Position numbers and translations under genes: made by a program. Below, in pieces: positions 25,959 to 35,337 of a stretch of DNA of 55,235 nucleotides (positions are counted from its first letter, which is position 1; every line of letters begins with the position of its first letter). This stretch comes from an uncultured Saprospiraceae bacterium. GTDB taxonomy: Bacteria > Bacteroidota > Bacteroidia > Chitinophagales > Saprospiraceae. The DNA lies in assembly GCA_937923485.1 (NCBI GenBank), contig CALDUE010000036.1, positions 1 to 55,235 of the forward strand, in the 5' to 3' direction. The notes under the pieces are model-generated. The model did no database searches, was not told the origin of the DNA, and was given only the letters and a program-made list of their open reading frames with translations.

Positions 25959-26564
25959 ATGATTAAGCAAATTTCACGCGTAGCCCTCATGGGCGTGCTT
26001 TTAGCTGCGCTAACTGCCTTTACGGTTGGATTCAAAACAATTAAGATTCAAACATCTGCAGTTTGCGGTATGTGTAAGGATCGCATAGAAGGGACACTCG
26101 GCGCGCTTGACGGCGTTGAAGAAGCCCGTCTCGACCTTACGACTAAGAAGGTCAAGGTCAAGTATGACGATGCTAAACAAAGTGAAGCTAGCCTCAAGGC
26201 GGTCCTCACAAAGATCGGTTATGCAGCCGATGAGCTTTCTGCAGAGGAGGCAGCATTTAACGCGCTCCCAGGTTGCTGTAAGAGCGCTGCTGCATGTAGC
26301 GCTTCAAAAGCGAGTGCTTCCAATGTAGAAGGTGCAGCCAAGGCTTGCTCAAGTGAAGCAAAAACAGCTTCAGCTACGAAGGCATGTGCGAAAGGCGCAT
26401 CTGCAGGCAAGGCATGTTGTGCAAGCAAAGCAACTGGATCAGCATCTGTCGATGCTACAACAACAGCTGCTCCGGACAGAAGCTCTGCGGCACCTGCTAA
26501 AGCATGCTGCAGCGGTGCTAAGGCAAAGGCTTGTTCAAAGGGTAAGGCAGAAGGAACGAAGTAG
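25959..26564 (+). CDS. membrane-anchored or exported HMA metal-binding protein with Cys-rich tail
   Basis: A 201-residue protein: N-terminal hydrophobic segment (about 8-26), a heavy-metal-associated domain (about 30-98) with the 'CGMC' metal site, and an unusual tail of about 90 residues made of Ala, Ser, Lys and about ten Cys, mostly as 'KAC' or 'KACC'. HMA domains bind Cu(I) or similar soft metals; the tail resembles a metallothionein-like sink. The ATG at 25959 is chosen because it starts the hydrophobic segment; an in-frame ATG at 25866 overlapping the receptor gene is less likely. A terminator follows. Confidence 0.8.
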   Translation: MIKQISRVALMGVLLAALTAFTVGFKTIKIQTSAVCGMCKDRIEGTLGALDGVEEARLDLTTKKVKVKYDDAKQSEASLKAVLTKIGYAADELSAEEAAFNALPGCCKSAAACSASKASASNVEGAAKACSSEAKTASATKACAKGASAGKACCASKATGSASVDATTTAAPDRSSAAPAKACCSGAKAKACSKGKAEGTK

Positions 26565-26585
26565 CCTTCAGTTATTTCGAACCTT

Positions 26586-26626
26586 AAAAGGGCAATGCAA
26601 CTTGGGTTGTGTTGCCCTTTTTTCTT
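26586..26626 (+). terminator. Rho-independent terminator of the metal module
   Basis: AAAAGGGCAA and TTGCCCTTTT arms (inner CAAC/GTTG also pairs) surround a short loop and run into a T tract. It lies 22 bases after the HMA stop codon. Confidence 0.85.
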
Positions 26627-26728
26627 GGTCTACCACTCCTACAGTGCACCAGAAAGAAGGAGCATACACACCACACACCCATAACCAAAAAACCCCAGAA
26701 AGCTCTCGCCATCTAGGGTTTTAAAGTG

Positions 26729-26799
26729 AGGTCGGTAGCGGATTTGAACCGCTGTACGAGCTTTTGCAGAGCTCTGCCTAACCACTCGGCCAACCGACC
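26729..26799 (-). tRNA. tRNA-Cys (anticodon GCA)
   Basis: Read on the minus strand it begins GGTCGGT and ends ACCGACC plus discriminator T, a full seven-pair acceptor stem. The anticodon arm GAGCT/AGCTC holds CTGCAAA, giving anticodon GCA. The T arm contains GGTTCAAATCC. U73 is the known tRNA-Cys identity base. CCA is not encoded. Confidence 0.95.
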
Positions 26800-26872
26800 A
26801 AGGTTGATTCTGCTAACTCAAACGCGTTAGCGGAGCGCGAAGTTACGTACATCCTGCTTAAGCGGCAAGAAA

Positions 26873-28588
26873 TTATCGAACTAATGTGAAGATACCATCC
26901 ACCTTGACGGGTGGACTGCCAGCTTCTTCTAGCCGTATCGCCGCTAAGTAGTTGCCTGGAGGGACAGACTTACCCTTGTAGCGACCATCCCAATTTTCGA
27001 ACGGATCAGTGGTCTCAAAAATCTGCGTTCCCCAACGATCAAAAATCTTGAACTCATAAGACAGTCCTTCAATCAACGATAATCGCGGACGAAAACCAAT
27101 GGTAAAGCCTTCAGGAACATAGCCTGTCGGAATGAAGACCCGCGGAGTTCTTAAGGCACAACCTGGTGCTGAACGCCATAAGAATCTAGCTTCAGGACGG
27201 CGTAAGACCGCTGGTAAGCGAACCTCAGTAATAAGTTCATAGCAAACCTCGCGAACGTTGACTTCTGAAACATCGTGAACGAAGGAGGTCTCCTCATTAG
27301 ATGCAAAAATCAACCGCGAACCCGAAAGGTCGAAAAAGCGCAAGTCCCACTCAGCAAGCTCAATCGGATCAGCTTGTGGCAAATCCCAATTGATATCTAC
27401 GGTCAATGGACCAGTTTCTTGTGCAAACACAATCGCTGGCGTAGCTGGATTACTTTCCCGAACAACGCCACAAGCATCTGTGGAGCGCACTAAGATTTCA
27501 GTGTTGTTCCAATCAAAATCTGCATCTAAGCCTAAAGCTGTAAAAGGTGCTGGTAAATTATTGAAATCTGGATCGGTAGCAACTTGCTCGATGGTCTGCC
27601 CTCCACGTCGAATGATGTACTCCGTGTCCACATAGCCTGCCGCGGGATCCCATCGCCAACGTAAAAACCAGCCCGTTGGCTCGAAAGTAACTTGAGCAAT
27701 CTCGATGATGTCATTCGAAACAAAGGGCTCTTCACCAAGATCAACAGGCAACGCAGTCGTAGATCCGCCATCACTATCGACATAGGTCACCGTAATCGTG
27801 TAGGCCGTATCAGAAGCGATGTCCGGAATGACAATGAGACTATCTGGGTTGTTTACAACCACGGTGTCTGTCGGACCTCCAAATCGATCGCGAACGATGA
27901 TGGCTTCAACAAAAGGAAACGGCCACTCAACAGGAATCAATCTTCCAATCCTCAACTCACTGGCACAGGCGTCACGGTCTGTTAGTACCGTAAGACTTGA
28001 ATATGCGGTGTCGCTAAAAGAACTCGACTGGCAATCATCAAGACTTCCGAGGAAATAAATTGAACCAGCATTCTCTACTTGCGTGTTCGGGTCGAAATAA
28101 TCTGTTCCAAAAACAGTGTCGATCAAGGTTGTGCCGAGGTCGGTTTCCTTGTAGATGAGAAACCCTGTAACACGAGGATCTGGAGGGAATTCCCAATCCA
28201 GGAAGGTGCCTGTGGTGGTGTAGCGGATGTTGTTTATCCTAGGCACCAATACTGAGCTAACCGTTAGCGTATCACTCGGAATACTCATGCTTGGCGAACA
28301 GGTCGCGTAATTTGCAACGAGGTAAAAGAAGTCGTTTGCGATACTTTCCGAAGGAGTTAGTTCACCTCGCGCCCCATCTGCAACAGGGACATTGAAGAGC
28401 AAGCTAAAGGGGCCATTTTCATTCGCCGAACCGTAAATATCGATCGAGGTCAAGTCTCCACAAGGGTCTGTAGGCTGTGTCCAAGTGAGGGTGTCTCCTA
28501 CAATGCAGTCAAATTGTGGCGGGTTAGGTTGGGCTTTCGCCAAAACCACCGAGCAGCAAATGACTAGAAGACTGAATAAGATTCTCAT
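26873..28588 (-). CDS. secreted protein with type B T9SS (gliding-motility-type) C-terminal domain
   Basis: A 571-residue protein. Signal peptide 'MRILFSLLVICCSVVLAKA' is followed by several fibronectin-III-like beta domains (about 25-470). The last 85 residues are a CHU_C / gliding-motility-associated domain: 'FIPTGYVPEGFTIGF', 'YEFKIFDRWGTQIFETTD', 'NWDGRYKG', 'PPGNYLAAI', the known type B signal for export and surface attachment by the type IX secretion system. The ATG at 28588 is preferred over an in-frame ATG at 28648, which precedes the signal peptide. A dispersed-motif copy encodes the end of the signal peptide (28533). The passenger's ligand is unknown. Confidence 0.85.
   Translation of the reverse strand: MRILFSLLVICCSVVLAKAQPNPPQFDCIVGDTLTWTQPTDPCGDLTSIDIYGSANENGPFSLLFNVPVADGARGELTPSESIANDFFYLVANYATCSPSMSIPSDTLTVSSVLVPRINNIRYTTTGTFLDWEFPPDPRVTGFLIYKETDLGTTLIDTVFGTDYFDPNTQVENAGSIYFLGSLDDCQSSSFSDTAYSSLTVLTDRDACASELRIGRLIPVEWPFPFVEAIIVRDRFGGPTDTVVVNNPDSLIVIPDIASDTAYTITVTYVDSDGGSTTALPVDLGEEPFVSNDIIEIAQVTFEPTGWFLRWRWDPAAGYVDTEYIIRRGGQTIEQVATDPDFNNLPAPFTALGLDADFDWNNTEILVRSTDACGVVRESNPATPAIVFAQETGPLTVDINWDLPQADPIELAEWDLRFFDLSGSRLIFASNEETSFVHDVSEVNVREVCYELITEVRLPAVLRRPEARFLWRSAPGCALRTPRVFIPTGYVPEGFTIGFRPRLSLIEGLSYEFKIFDRWGTQIFETTDPFENWDGRYKGKSVPPGNYLAAIRLEEAGSPPVKVDGIFTLVR
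28533..28547 (-). repeat. dispersed motif, exact copy in a signal peptide
   Basis: In sense of the type B T9SS cargo gene it encodes 'VLAKA' at the signal peptide end. Confidence 0.9.
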
Positions 28589-28713
28589 GAAAGGAGTTCG
28601 GACCACAAGTTTACAAACGATTACGCGGAGTTTTTTGGTGCCCTCCACATCAGTGCTTACTCGAACTAGCTAAAAGGCCACAGGTGTTTGTCGTTGAGCT
28701 TGCAAGAAGGGAG
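28589..28713. other. intergenic spacer before the 74-bp repeats
   Basis: Non-coding stretch between the start of the T9SS cargo gene and the tandem repeats. It should hold the cargo gene's promoter on the minus strand, but I see no good TAnnTTTG box. Confidence 0.3.
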
Positions 28714-28880
28714 TTGGTTGTAGCGGTACAACCTTCAGATCTACTTCCATAATTGAAGGAATACAAAGACTTAGGGTAACCTGCCAATTGGTTGTAGCGG
28801 TAAAACCGTCAGATCGACCGCTATAATTAAACGAACACAAAAACTGAGAGTAACCTGCCAATTCGTTATAGAATTAGATC
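28714..28880. repeat. 74-bp tandem repeat, two full copies and a partial third
   Basis: Copies begin at 28714, 28788 and 28862 with TTGGTTGTAG-like starts and end in TAACCTGCCAA. Each full copy contains its own inverted repeat: CCTTCA/TGAAGG in the first, AGCGGT/ACCGCT in the second. The partial third copy carries GATCTGACGGTT, the reverse complement of AACCGTCAGATC in the second, so a larger foldback is possible. Confidence 0.8.
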
Positions 28881-28959
28881 TGACGGTTTGCTGTTTCATT
28901 ATACAATAGGCGCTTGTGCGCAAGAGATTTCTCTGTGCGTCCATTCGTTCCTCAGGGCC

Positions 28960-29691
28960 TTAATCGAAATGACGTTGCCCATCCCGCAAAGCCGTCAAGC
29001 TATCCATAGAAAAGCGGCCGCTAAGTCGATAGGCCTCTTGGCTACCATCTGAAAAAATACGCTCACGGTACACCATTCCTATGCCCTGTGCATAGATCTC
29101 AATGGCACGCGATTCCAAGGCGAGTACACCTAGACTGTCCTGCTCCGTTAACTCTCGCACCGACCAAAGTTGCGATGGAATGGGTTTTCCCGAAAGGTTG
29201 AACATGGTATCCTGCACAAACTGGCGGTTGCGCGTGAGCGTGTACAAAGCACTCGAATCTTGGTTTGGGTTTTGGCGAAAGCTGACCGCATTGACTAAAA
29301 TCCGCTCTGGATCAGGCTCCTCGAATGAAAACAGAGCTGGCGCAAGGACATTTGCAATCACTGCATCGCTAGCTCCTTCTGTCGGCGTGTACAAGCGCAA
29401 ATCCCGCATCAAACTGCCTGTCTCGACGATTCTTTCATTCACGAATTGGCGCGGCTCGAAGTCTACAGAGTAATACGTACTTGTAAGGACAAGAGAGTCA
29501 GGCGTCTCCACACTTCTGTAAAACCAATAATGCGGAGGCTGTGGTAAAGGACCAACACTTTCGTACGCATAGACTATTCCGTCAGCTAGAGTATCGACAG
29601 GATAGTAAAAGTCCGCGTTGGGACCCAATTTGGAACAACTTACGAGTCCAAGTGCAAGAAACAGAGCGGTATATCCAGAAGGTAGGTTCAT
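28960..29691 (-). CDS. lipoprotein, hypothetical
   Basis: A 243-residue protein with a lipoprotein signal ('LALGLVSC', Cys19) and a mainly beta-strand body. Recurrent patterns such as 'VYAYESVG', 'QLWSVRELTEQDSLGVLAL' and 'GIGMVYRERIF' resemble uncharacterised Bacteroidetes lipoproteins. The last pattern recalls the 'gvGlV' strand of lipoproteins that sense or hold hydrophobic compounds, but I cannot name a family. Divergent from secA. One dispersed-motif copy lies at 29268, read as 'SFRQNP'. Confidence 0.55.
   Translation of the reverse strand: MNLPSGYTALFLALGLVSCSKLGPNADFYYPVDTLADGIVYAYESVGPLPQPPHYWFYRSVETPDSLVLTSTYYSVDFEPRQFVNERIVETGSLMRDLRLYTPTEGASDAVIANVLAPALFSFEEPDPERILVNAVSFRQNPNQDSSALYTLTRNRQFVQDTMFNLSGKPIPSQLWSVRELTEQDSLGVLALESRAIEIYAQGIGMVYRERIFSDGSQEAYRLSGRFSMDSLTALRDGQRHFD
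29268..29282 (+). repeat. dispersed motif, exact copy
   Basis: Exact copy antisense to the lipoprotein gene, read as 'SFRQNP'. Confidence 0.9.
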
Positions 29692-29799
29692 GCGTTAGTC
29701 AAGTTGTGAATCGTTCTCAGCGTGTAAAATTCGACCGAATTAGCATTTCTTACACGAACGCTGTGTGCGAATTAACGCATTGCTTTGCTAGAGTAGCCT

Positions 29800-29826
29800 T
29801 TTGCCTAGCTAAGACTATTATCTTTG
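29800..29826 (+). promoter_or_regulatory. candidate secA promoter
   Basis: TTTG (29800-29803), a 15-base spacer, then TATCTTTG (29819-29826), a perfect TAnnTTTG box, 48 bases before the secA ATG. The spacer is shorter than the usual 17-23 bases. Confidence 0.45.
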
Positions 29827-29874
29827 CGGTCCGTTAGCCAGTCTAACACCCCTTAACGCCTTATAAGCGAACCC

Positions 29875-32800
29875 ATGCTAGATTTCCTTTCAAAGAGTGT
29901 AAAAAAGTTCTTCGGCACTAAATACGACCGTGACGTTTCTGAATACGCGCCGCGCGTCGAAGTAATCAACGAGCACTACGCTACTTACGCTAGCTTGTCG
30001 AATGACGAACTGCGTAACAAGACCTTGGAATTCCGTGCGACCATCGCTCGCGAGCTCAAAGAGATTGATACAGAGATCGAGAATTCTCTGGCGGAAGCGC
30101 AAAACGAACCGAATCTTAATCGCAAGGAAGACCTCTTTAAAGAGGTCGATGACATGAAGAAAGGGCGCAATGAGCAACTCGAAGCCGTCCTAAGAGACAT
30201 TCTTCCAGAAGCTTTTGCAGTCGTAAAAGAGACTGCGCGTCGCTTCATGGAGAATGAAGAGATTACGGTAACAGCTACTCAGCACGACCGTGAGCTAGCG
30301 ACTAAAATGAGCCATGTCAGGATTGAAGGTGAAAACGCCATCTGGAAAAATAGCTGGAAAGCTGCTGGGGGCGACATCACTTGGAACATGCTCCACTACG
30401 ATGTTCAGCTCATCGGTGGTATGGTGCTTCATGATGGCAAAGTGGCTGAGATGGCAACGGGTGAGGGTAAGACCTTGGTTGCTACGCTTCCAGCTTACCT
30501 CAATGGGGTTGCGGGACAAGGCGTCCACATCATTACCGTCAACGATTATCTCGCACGTCGAGATCAGGAATGGGTAGGTCCGATCTTCCAATTTCTATTG
30601 CTCACTGTCGATTGTATCGACAAGTACAGGCCGAATTCACCAGAACGTCGCGAAGCCTACGCTTGTGACATCACATACGGAACCAACAACGAGTTCGGTT
30701 TCGACTACTTGCGAGACAACATGGTGCGCACTGTGGCCGAGAAAGTGCAACGTCAACATCATTATACGATGATTGATGAGGTCGATTCTGTCCTCATTGA
30801 TGATGCAAGAACACCACTCATCATCTCTGGTCCTGTAACATCAGGATCTGAGGAGCAAGAGTACAACGAACTCAATCCACTAGTAAGTCGCCTCATTGAG
30901 AAGCAGCGTCGTTTGGCAACAGACTACCTTGCGCAGGCAAAAAAGCTCATAAAAGATGGAAACAGTGGCGTCGAAGAAGGCGAGGGTGGTCTAGCACTAC
31001 TGCGCGCATATCGAGCCTTACCCAAGAATCGACCACTCATCAAGTTCCTATCAGAGGACGGTGTACGCGTGATTCTTCAAAAGACGGAGAACTTCTACAT
31101 GGGTGAGAACAACAAGCGCATGCACCTCGTGGATGATGCCTTGTTCTTTAATATCGATGAGAAAAATCGCCAAGTAGAGTTGCTCGACAAAGGAGCAGAG
31201 ATGCTTTCTGCGGGGCAGGATGATCCAGAGCTTTTCGTTCTCCCAGATATTGGAGGAGTGATGGTTGAGATTGATCTCGATGAGAGCCTAACAGCTGAAG
31301 AGAAAGCAAGTGCAAAAGCGAAGGCTGGTCAGGATTTCGCTGCAAAGTCAAAGCGTGTACACGCGGTGAATCAGTTGCTTAAAGCACACACCCTCTTCGA
31401 GCGCGATGAGGAGTATGTCGTCATGGACAGTGAGGTCAAAATCGTCGACGAGCAGACTGGTCGTATGATGGAAGGTCGTCGCTATTCTGACGGTCTTCAC
31501 CAAGCACTCGAAGCAAAAGAGAACGTAAAGGTTGGCGAGATTACGCAGACCTATGCAACCGTTACGCTGCAGAACTACTTCCGCATGTACCACAAACTCT
31601 GTGGTATGACGGGTACTGCCGAAACGGAAGCAGGAGAGCTTTGGGAAATCTACAAGCTCGATGTAGTTGTCATTCCAACCAACCGTCCAATCGTTCGTAA
31701 CGATGGCGACGACATGGTCTTCAAAACAGCGCGTGAGAAATTCAACGCTGTTATTGACGAAATTCAACGACTTACTACTGCAGGAAGACCAGTGCTTGTT
31801 GGTACGACCTCTGTTGATGTGTCGGAGGTGCTATCGCGCTTACTTCAACGTCGAGGAATAGAGCACGCTGTACTGAATGCGAAGCAGCACCAAAAGGAGG
31901 CCGAAATCGTAGCAGCTGCAGGTAATCCAGGTACTGTCACGATCGCTACCAACATGGCAGGTCGTGGTACGGATATCAAGCTGACAGCAGAAGTCAAGGC
32001 TTCTGGTGGACTTGCGATTATAGGTACAGAACGCCACGATTCACGTCGAGTCGACCGTCAGTTACGAGGTCGTGCTGGACGTCAGGGAGATCCGGGTTCA
32101 TCACAGTTCTATGTCTCTTTGGAGGATAGCTTGATGCGACTTTTTCAAAGTGATCGGATCGCGAAGCTGATGGACAAGATGGGCCACGAAGAAGGCGAGG
32201 TCATTCAGCACTCGATGGTGTCTAAGTCTATTGAGCGTGCACAGAAGAAAGTCGAGGAAAACAACTTTGGTATTCGTAAACGTCTACTTGAGTATGATGA
32301 CGTGATGAACATCCAGCGTGAGGCGATTTACACCAAGCGTAATAATGCTTTGACTGGAGAACGTCTAGCAGTGGACTTAAACAACATGTTCCAAGGGCTA
32401 ACAGAGACCTTGGTAGTAAGTCACCGTAATGGAGGTAATTATGAAACCTTCAAGCGCGCTAGCCTTACCGTGCTAGGACTTGATCCAGAGTTGGATGCAG
32501 GTCAATTTGAGAACGGGAATGAATCTGACGCGATTCAAGGATTCCAGCAAAATTTCGACGCCTTCTACCTCCGTAAGGAAAATGAATTAAAAGGGATTCT
32601 TCATCCTTTCATTCAAAAGGTGAAGGACGAGCACGGGGACAAGTACCGCAACGTACAGGTTCCATTTACGGATGGTCGTTCACGCATGATGAACATCGCT
32701 GTGCGCATTGATCCAGCGCTTGAAAGTGAAGGAGGCACGATCATGCGTGATATTGAGCGTGCTGTTACACTCGCCGTGATCGACGAGAAGTGGAAGGAGC

Positions 32801-33234
32801 ACCTCCGTTCGATGGATGAATTGAAGACATCGGTTCAATCCGCGCAGTTTGAGCAGAAAGATCCATTGGTGAAATACAAGATGGAGGCTTACGAGTTGTT
32901 CGAGCAGTTTATCTACCTCATCAACGAGGAAGTTACTGGCTTCCTTTCTGCGGGTCGTGTAGTTGTCCAAACACCTGAAGGGGGTGGTGCTGGAATACCG
33001 CAGCGAGCGCGTCAAGTAACCGAGCGCAAGCAACCGAAGCTACAAACTTCACGTGGCGAGACTGCGAGCAACGACAGCGCCCAACAGGCTGCTGCTCGGC
33101 GTGCAGCTCAAGGTGCTGGAGGTCAGCAGCGCAAAAAAGTAGAAACCGTCAGGAATGAGACTCCGAAGGTTGGACGTAATGAACCATGTCCGTGTGGCAG
33201 TGGTAAGAAATTCAAGCAATGTCATGGTCGCTAA
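29875..33234 (+). CDS. secA: SecA preprotein translocase ATPase
   Basis: An 1119-residue motor that pushes preproteins through SecYEG. Walker A 'TGEGKT' (Lys199), DEAD-like '[14 protein letters not shown]', '[16 protein letters not shown]', '[12 protein letters not shown]' and '[15 protein letters not shown]' are intact. The extra length over E. coli SecA comes mainly from an insert around residues 330-500, which is usual in Bacteroidetes. The C-terminus keeps the zinc-binding, SecB-interacting tail '[13 protein letters not shown]'. The next gene starts inside its last codons. No dispersed-motif copy occurs in this long gene. Confidence 0.97.
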   Translation: MLDFLSKSVKKFFGTKYDRDVSEYAPRVEVINEHYATYASLSNDELRNKTLEFRATIARELKEIDTEIENSLAEAQNEPNLNRKEDLFKEVDDMKKGRNEQLEAVLRDILPEAFAVVKETARRFMENEEITVTATQHDRELATKMSHVRIEGENAIWKNSWKAAGGDITWNMLHYDVQLIGGMVLHDGKVAEMATGEGKTLVATLPAYLNGVAGQGVHIITVNDYLARRDQEWVGPIFQFLLLTVDCIDKYRPNSPERREAYACDITYGTNNEFGFDYLRDNMVRTVAEKVQRQHHYTMIDEVDSVLIDDARTPLIISGPVTSGSEEQEYNELNPLVSRLIEKQRRLATDYLAQAKKLIKDGNSGVEEGEGGLALLRAYRALPKNRPLIKFLSEDGVRVILQKTENFYMGENNKRMHLVDDALFFNIDEKNRQVELLDKGAEMLSAGQDDPELFVLPDIGGVMVEIDLDESLTAEEKASAKAKAGQDFAAKSKRVHAVNQLLKAHTLFERDEEYVVMDSEVKIVDEQTGRMMEGRRYSDGLHQALEAKENVKVGEITQTYATVTLQNYFRMYHKLCGMTGTAETEAGELWEIYKLDVVVIPTNRPIVRNDGDDMVFKTAREKFNAVIDEIQRLTTAGRPVLVGTTSVDVSEVLSRLLQRRGIEHAVLNAKQHQKEAEIVAAAGNPGTVTIATNMAGRGTDIKLTAEVKASGGLAIIGTERHDSRRVDRQLRGRAGRQGDPGSSQFYVSLEDSLMRLFQSDRIAKLMDKMGHEEGEVIQHSMVSKSIERAQKKVEENNFGIRKRLLEYDDVMNIQREAIYTKRNNALTGERLAVDLNNMFQGLTETLVVSHRNGGNYETFKRASLTVLGLDPELDAGQFENGNESDAIQGFQQNFDAFYLRKENELKGILHPFIQKVKDEHGDKYRNVQVPFTDGRSRMMNIAVRIDPALESEGGTIMRDIERAVTLAVIDEKWKEHLRSMDELKTSVQSAQFEQKDPLVKYKMEAYELFEQFIYLINEEVTGFLSAGRVVVQTPEGGGAGIPQRARQVTERKQPKLQTSRGETASNDSAQQAAARRAAQGAGGQQRKKVETVRNETPKVGRNEPCPCGSGKKFKQCHGR

Positions 33235-33643
33235 ACGCTTCAGTTATTTCGTAGGCTTATTGGTAGCCGTATTCGTGGTTTTGCCGAAAGGTGACGTACA
33301 GGCTCAAGTACGAATCGTTGAGCATGGTCCGTTCACAGAAATGTTGGACAAATACGCAGACATCAATCGCGACAATAGTCGAAGGTTGGCTGGCTACCGA
33401 GTGCAAATACTCGCGACTACCGACCGGATGAAGCTTGAAGAGGCCAAAACAAAGTTCGAAAGTATTTATCCGTATGCGGCCGACTGGAAGCATGAGGCAC
33501 CTTACTATAAATTGCGAACAGGTGCTTTTACAGATCGTGCGAGGGCAACTGCTTTCCTCTATAAAGTGAAGAAGAATTTTCCGAGTGCATATCCAGCAAC
33601 GGTGAGAGATATTCGACCTTCGGAGTTGCTCAACTATCGGTAG
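33224..33643 (+). CDS. exported SPOR-domain protein
   Basis: A 139-residue protein with a signal peptide ('[14 protein letters not shown]' then 'DVQAQ') and a SPOR domain (about 57-131: '[20 protein letters not shown]', '[19 protein letters not shown]'). SPOR domains bind denuded glycan strands of septal peptidoglycan. The ATG at 33224 overlaps the secA stop by 11 bases, suggesting coupling; an upstream in-frame start at 33155 would put charged residues before the signal peptide. A variant of the dispersed motif encodes 'VLPKG' in the signal peptide (33277). The rodA gene downstream fits a cell-wall role. Confidence 0.75.
   Translation: MVAKRFSYFVGLLVAVFVVLPKGDVQAQVRIVEHGPFTEMLDKYADINRDNSRRLAGYRVQILATTDRMKLEEAKTKFESIYPYAADWKHEAPYYKLRTGAFTDRARATAFLYKVKKNFPSAYPATVRDIRPSELLNYR
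33277..33291 (+). repeat. dispersed motif, swapped-stem variant in a signal peptide
   Basis: GGTTTTGCCGAAAGG: both stem bases changed together (CC/GG). Encodes 'VLPKG' in the SPOR protein signal peptide. Confidence 0.85.
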
Positions 33644-33859
33644 GTCGAAGGCCTGAATGGTACTTAGAATTTTGAATTTCACTTCACTTCACTTCGCTTT
33701 CGGACTCGAAATGTCTAGCTCGCCTTCGGCTGATTTCTGAGGTAAATTAATTTTCCGACAACCGATCCCGTGCGTAGCCCCGCTGGTCGCTTGGATCAAG
33801 ATACGAGGACCCATGCGTTCCACGCGGGACACTCGACATCCGACATCCCTTTTTCATTA

Positions 33860-35284
33860 ATGCCCAAACATTCCCTTAATCGAAATCCGATAGCAAGCGT
33901 CGACTGGGTGCTGCTCTCGATGCTGCTCGCGTTGATGTCAATCGGGTGGGTTATGATTTATGCGGCAGGTTTTGGTCAAGGTTATCCAGATAGTTTAAGC
34001 GATTGGCTATTTAAGACTTCGGTGGGGAAGCAGACGTTATTTATCGCCATTTCACTAGGCTTGCTCCTCTGCACGCTTGTGATTGACCACCGGTTTTGGC
34101 GAAACGGAGCTTTCATCATCTACGGACTTACATTGCTACTGCTGCTTGGCGTTTTAATTTTTGGAAAAGAGGTAAAGGGCGCGAGGTCGTGGTATGGCAT
34201 TTTCGGGTTCAGCCTTCAACCCAGTGAGTTTGCAAAGTTTGGTGCGACCCTCGCTGTGGCTAGTTTTCTCGCAGGCTACAGGGGACAAGTGCGTAACATT
34301 CAGACTTGGGCGATCGCGATAGGTTTCTTTGTAGTTCCTGCGGCGCTTATTTTGATACAACCTGATGCCGGATCGGCGCTCGTATTTTCTGGATTACTCT
34401 TGATCCTCTACCGCGCAGGTCTCAATGCGAGTCTATTTGTGCTGGCTTTTGGAGCCGCGACGTTGTTGATTTTGGGCTTTGTCTTTCCTCCTTCGAGGAT
34501 AGGACTGCTTCTACTTGGATTTTCGCTATTGGTACTTGCCTTTCAATTTGAGAAGACGCGTTGGTACTTCATGCTTGGGATTATAGGTCTAGGAGTAGCC
34601 GTCCATTTTTATCTTCAGCAAGGAAGTATGTGGTACCTACCTCTCGCCTTGGCGATTACAGCATTTATAGGCTTAGGAGCTTTCTGGTATACCAAACGGA
34701 AGGCAAGTCTCGTAGGTGGATTGACGGCTTTCGTGCTTGGGGGTACCGCACTCGCGGCGATTTCTAATTTCCTTTTTAATTCACTTGCTCCTCACCAGCA
34801 AGACCGTATCAACGTTTGGCTACAACCATCGAAATGTGATCCGCGAGGATCGCTGTACAATGTGCTACAGTCAAAGATGGCCATCGGGTCGGGCGGTTGG
34901 CAAGGCAAAGGCTTTTTGGATGGTACACTCACCAAGCTTCAATATGTGCCTGAGCAAACAACGGATTTTATCTTCTGTACAGTAGGGGAGGAGCACGGCT
35001 TCATCGGGGCGTTTTTTGTGATTGGATTATTCGTTGCGTTGTTACTGCGATTGGTAAGTCTAGCCGAGCGTCAGCGTTCTTTGTTCGCGCAGTACTATAT
35101 GTATGGAGTTGCAGGGATCCTCTTCATTCATTTCCTGACCAATATCGGCATGACCATGGGTTTGATGCCGATCATTGGAATTCCATTGCCGTTCATCTCT
35201 TATGGCGGATCAAGTCTTATTGCGTTTACGCTGATTATGGGTGTCGCCCTTCGACTAGATGCGACGCGAGCTGAGCGAGAATAG
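33860..35284 (+). CDS. rodA: RodA, SEDS-family peptidoglycan polymerase
   Basis: A 474-residue integral membrane protein with about ten helices. Signature segments: 'SRSWY'-like 'ARSWYGIFGFSLQPSEFAKF', 'RINVWLQPSKCDPRGSLYNV', 'TDFIFCTVGEEHGFIGA' and 'MGLMPIIGIPLPFISYGGSS'. SEDS proteins polymerise glycan strands with a class B penicillin-binding protein during side-wall growth. A long insert (about residues 200-310) between helices matches Bacteroidetes RodA. The ATG at 33860 starts a sensible N-terminus; an in-frame GTG at 33770 would add 30 polar residues. The usual mreBCD/pbp2 partners are not in the window. Confidence 0.92.
   Translation: MPKHSLNRNPIASVDWVLLSMLLALMSIGWVMIYAAGFGQGYPDSLSDWLFKTSVGKQTLFIAISLGLLLCTLVIDHRFWRNGAFIIYGLTLLLLLGVLIFGKEVKGARSWYGIFGFSLQPSEFAKFGATLAVASFLAGYRGQVRNIQTWAIAIGFFVVPAALILIQPDAGSALVFSGLLLILYRAGLNASLFVLAFGAATLLILGFVFPPSRIGLLLLGFSLLVLAFQFEKTRWYFMLGIIGLGVAVHFYLQQGSMWYLPLALAITAFIGLGAFWYTKRKASLVGGLTAFVLGGTALAAISNFLFNSLAPHQQDRINVWLQPSKCDPRGSLYNVLQSKMAIGSGGWQGKGFLDGTLTKLQYVPEQTTDFIFCTVGEEHGFIGAFFVIGLFVALLLRLVSLAERQRSLFAQYYMYGVAGILFIHFLTNIGMTMGLMPIIGIPLPFISYGGSSLIAFTLIMGVALRLDATRAERE
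34092..34104 (+). repeat. dispersed motif, partial copy
   Basis: GGTTTTGGCGAAA followed by CG and not GC, so the stem is lost. In rodA, read as 'RFWRNG'. Confidence 0.5.
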
Positions 35285-35337
35285 ATTGCCTGTAGTTTGC
35301 CACCTTTGGACCTCTGAACACAAGAACATTATCCTTA

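Noticed and set aside
28714-28880. A CRISPR array
   Set aside because: The repeats adjoin without spacers, the unit is 74 bases, and no cas gene is near.
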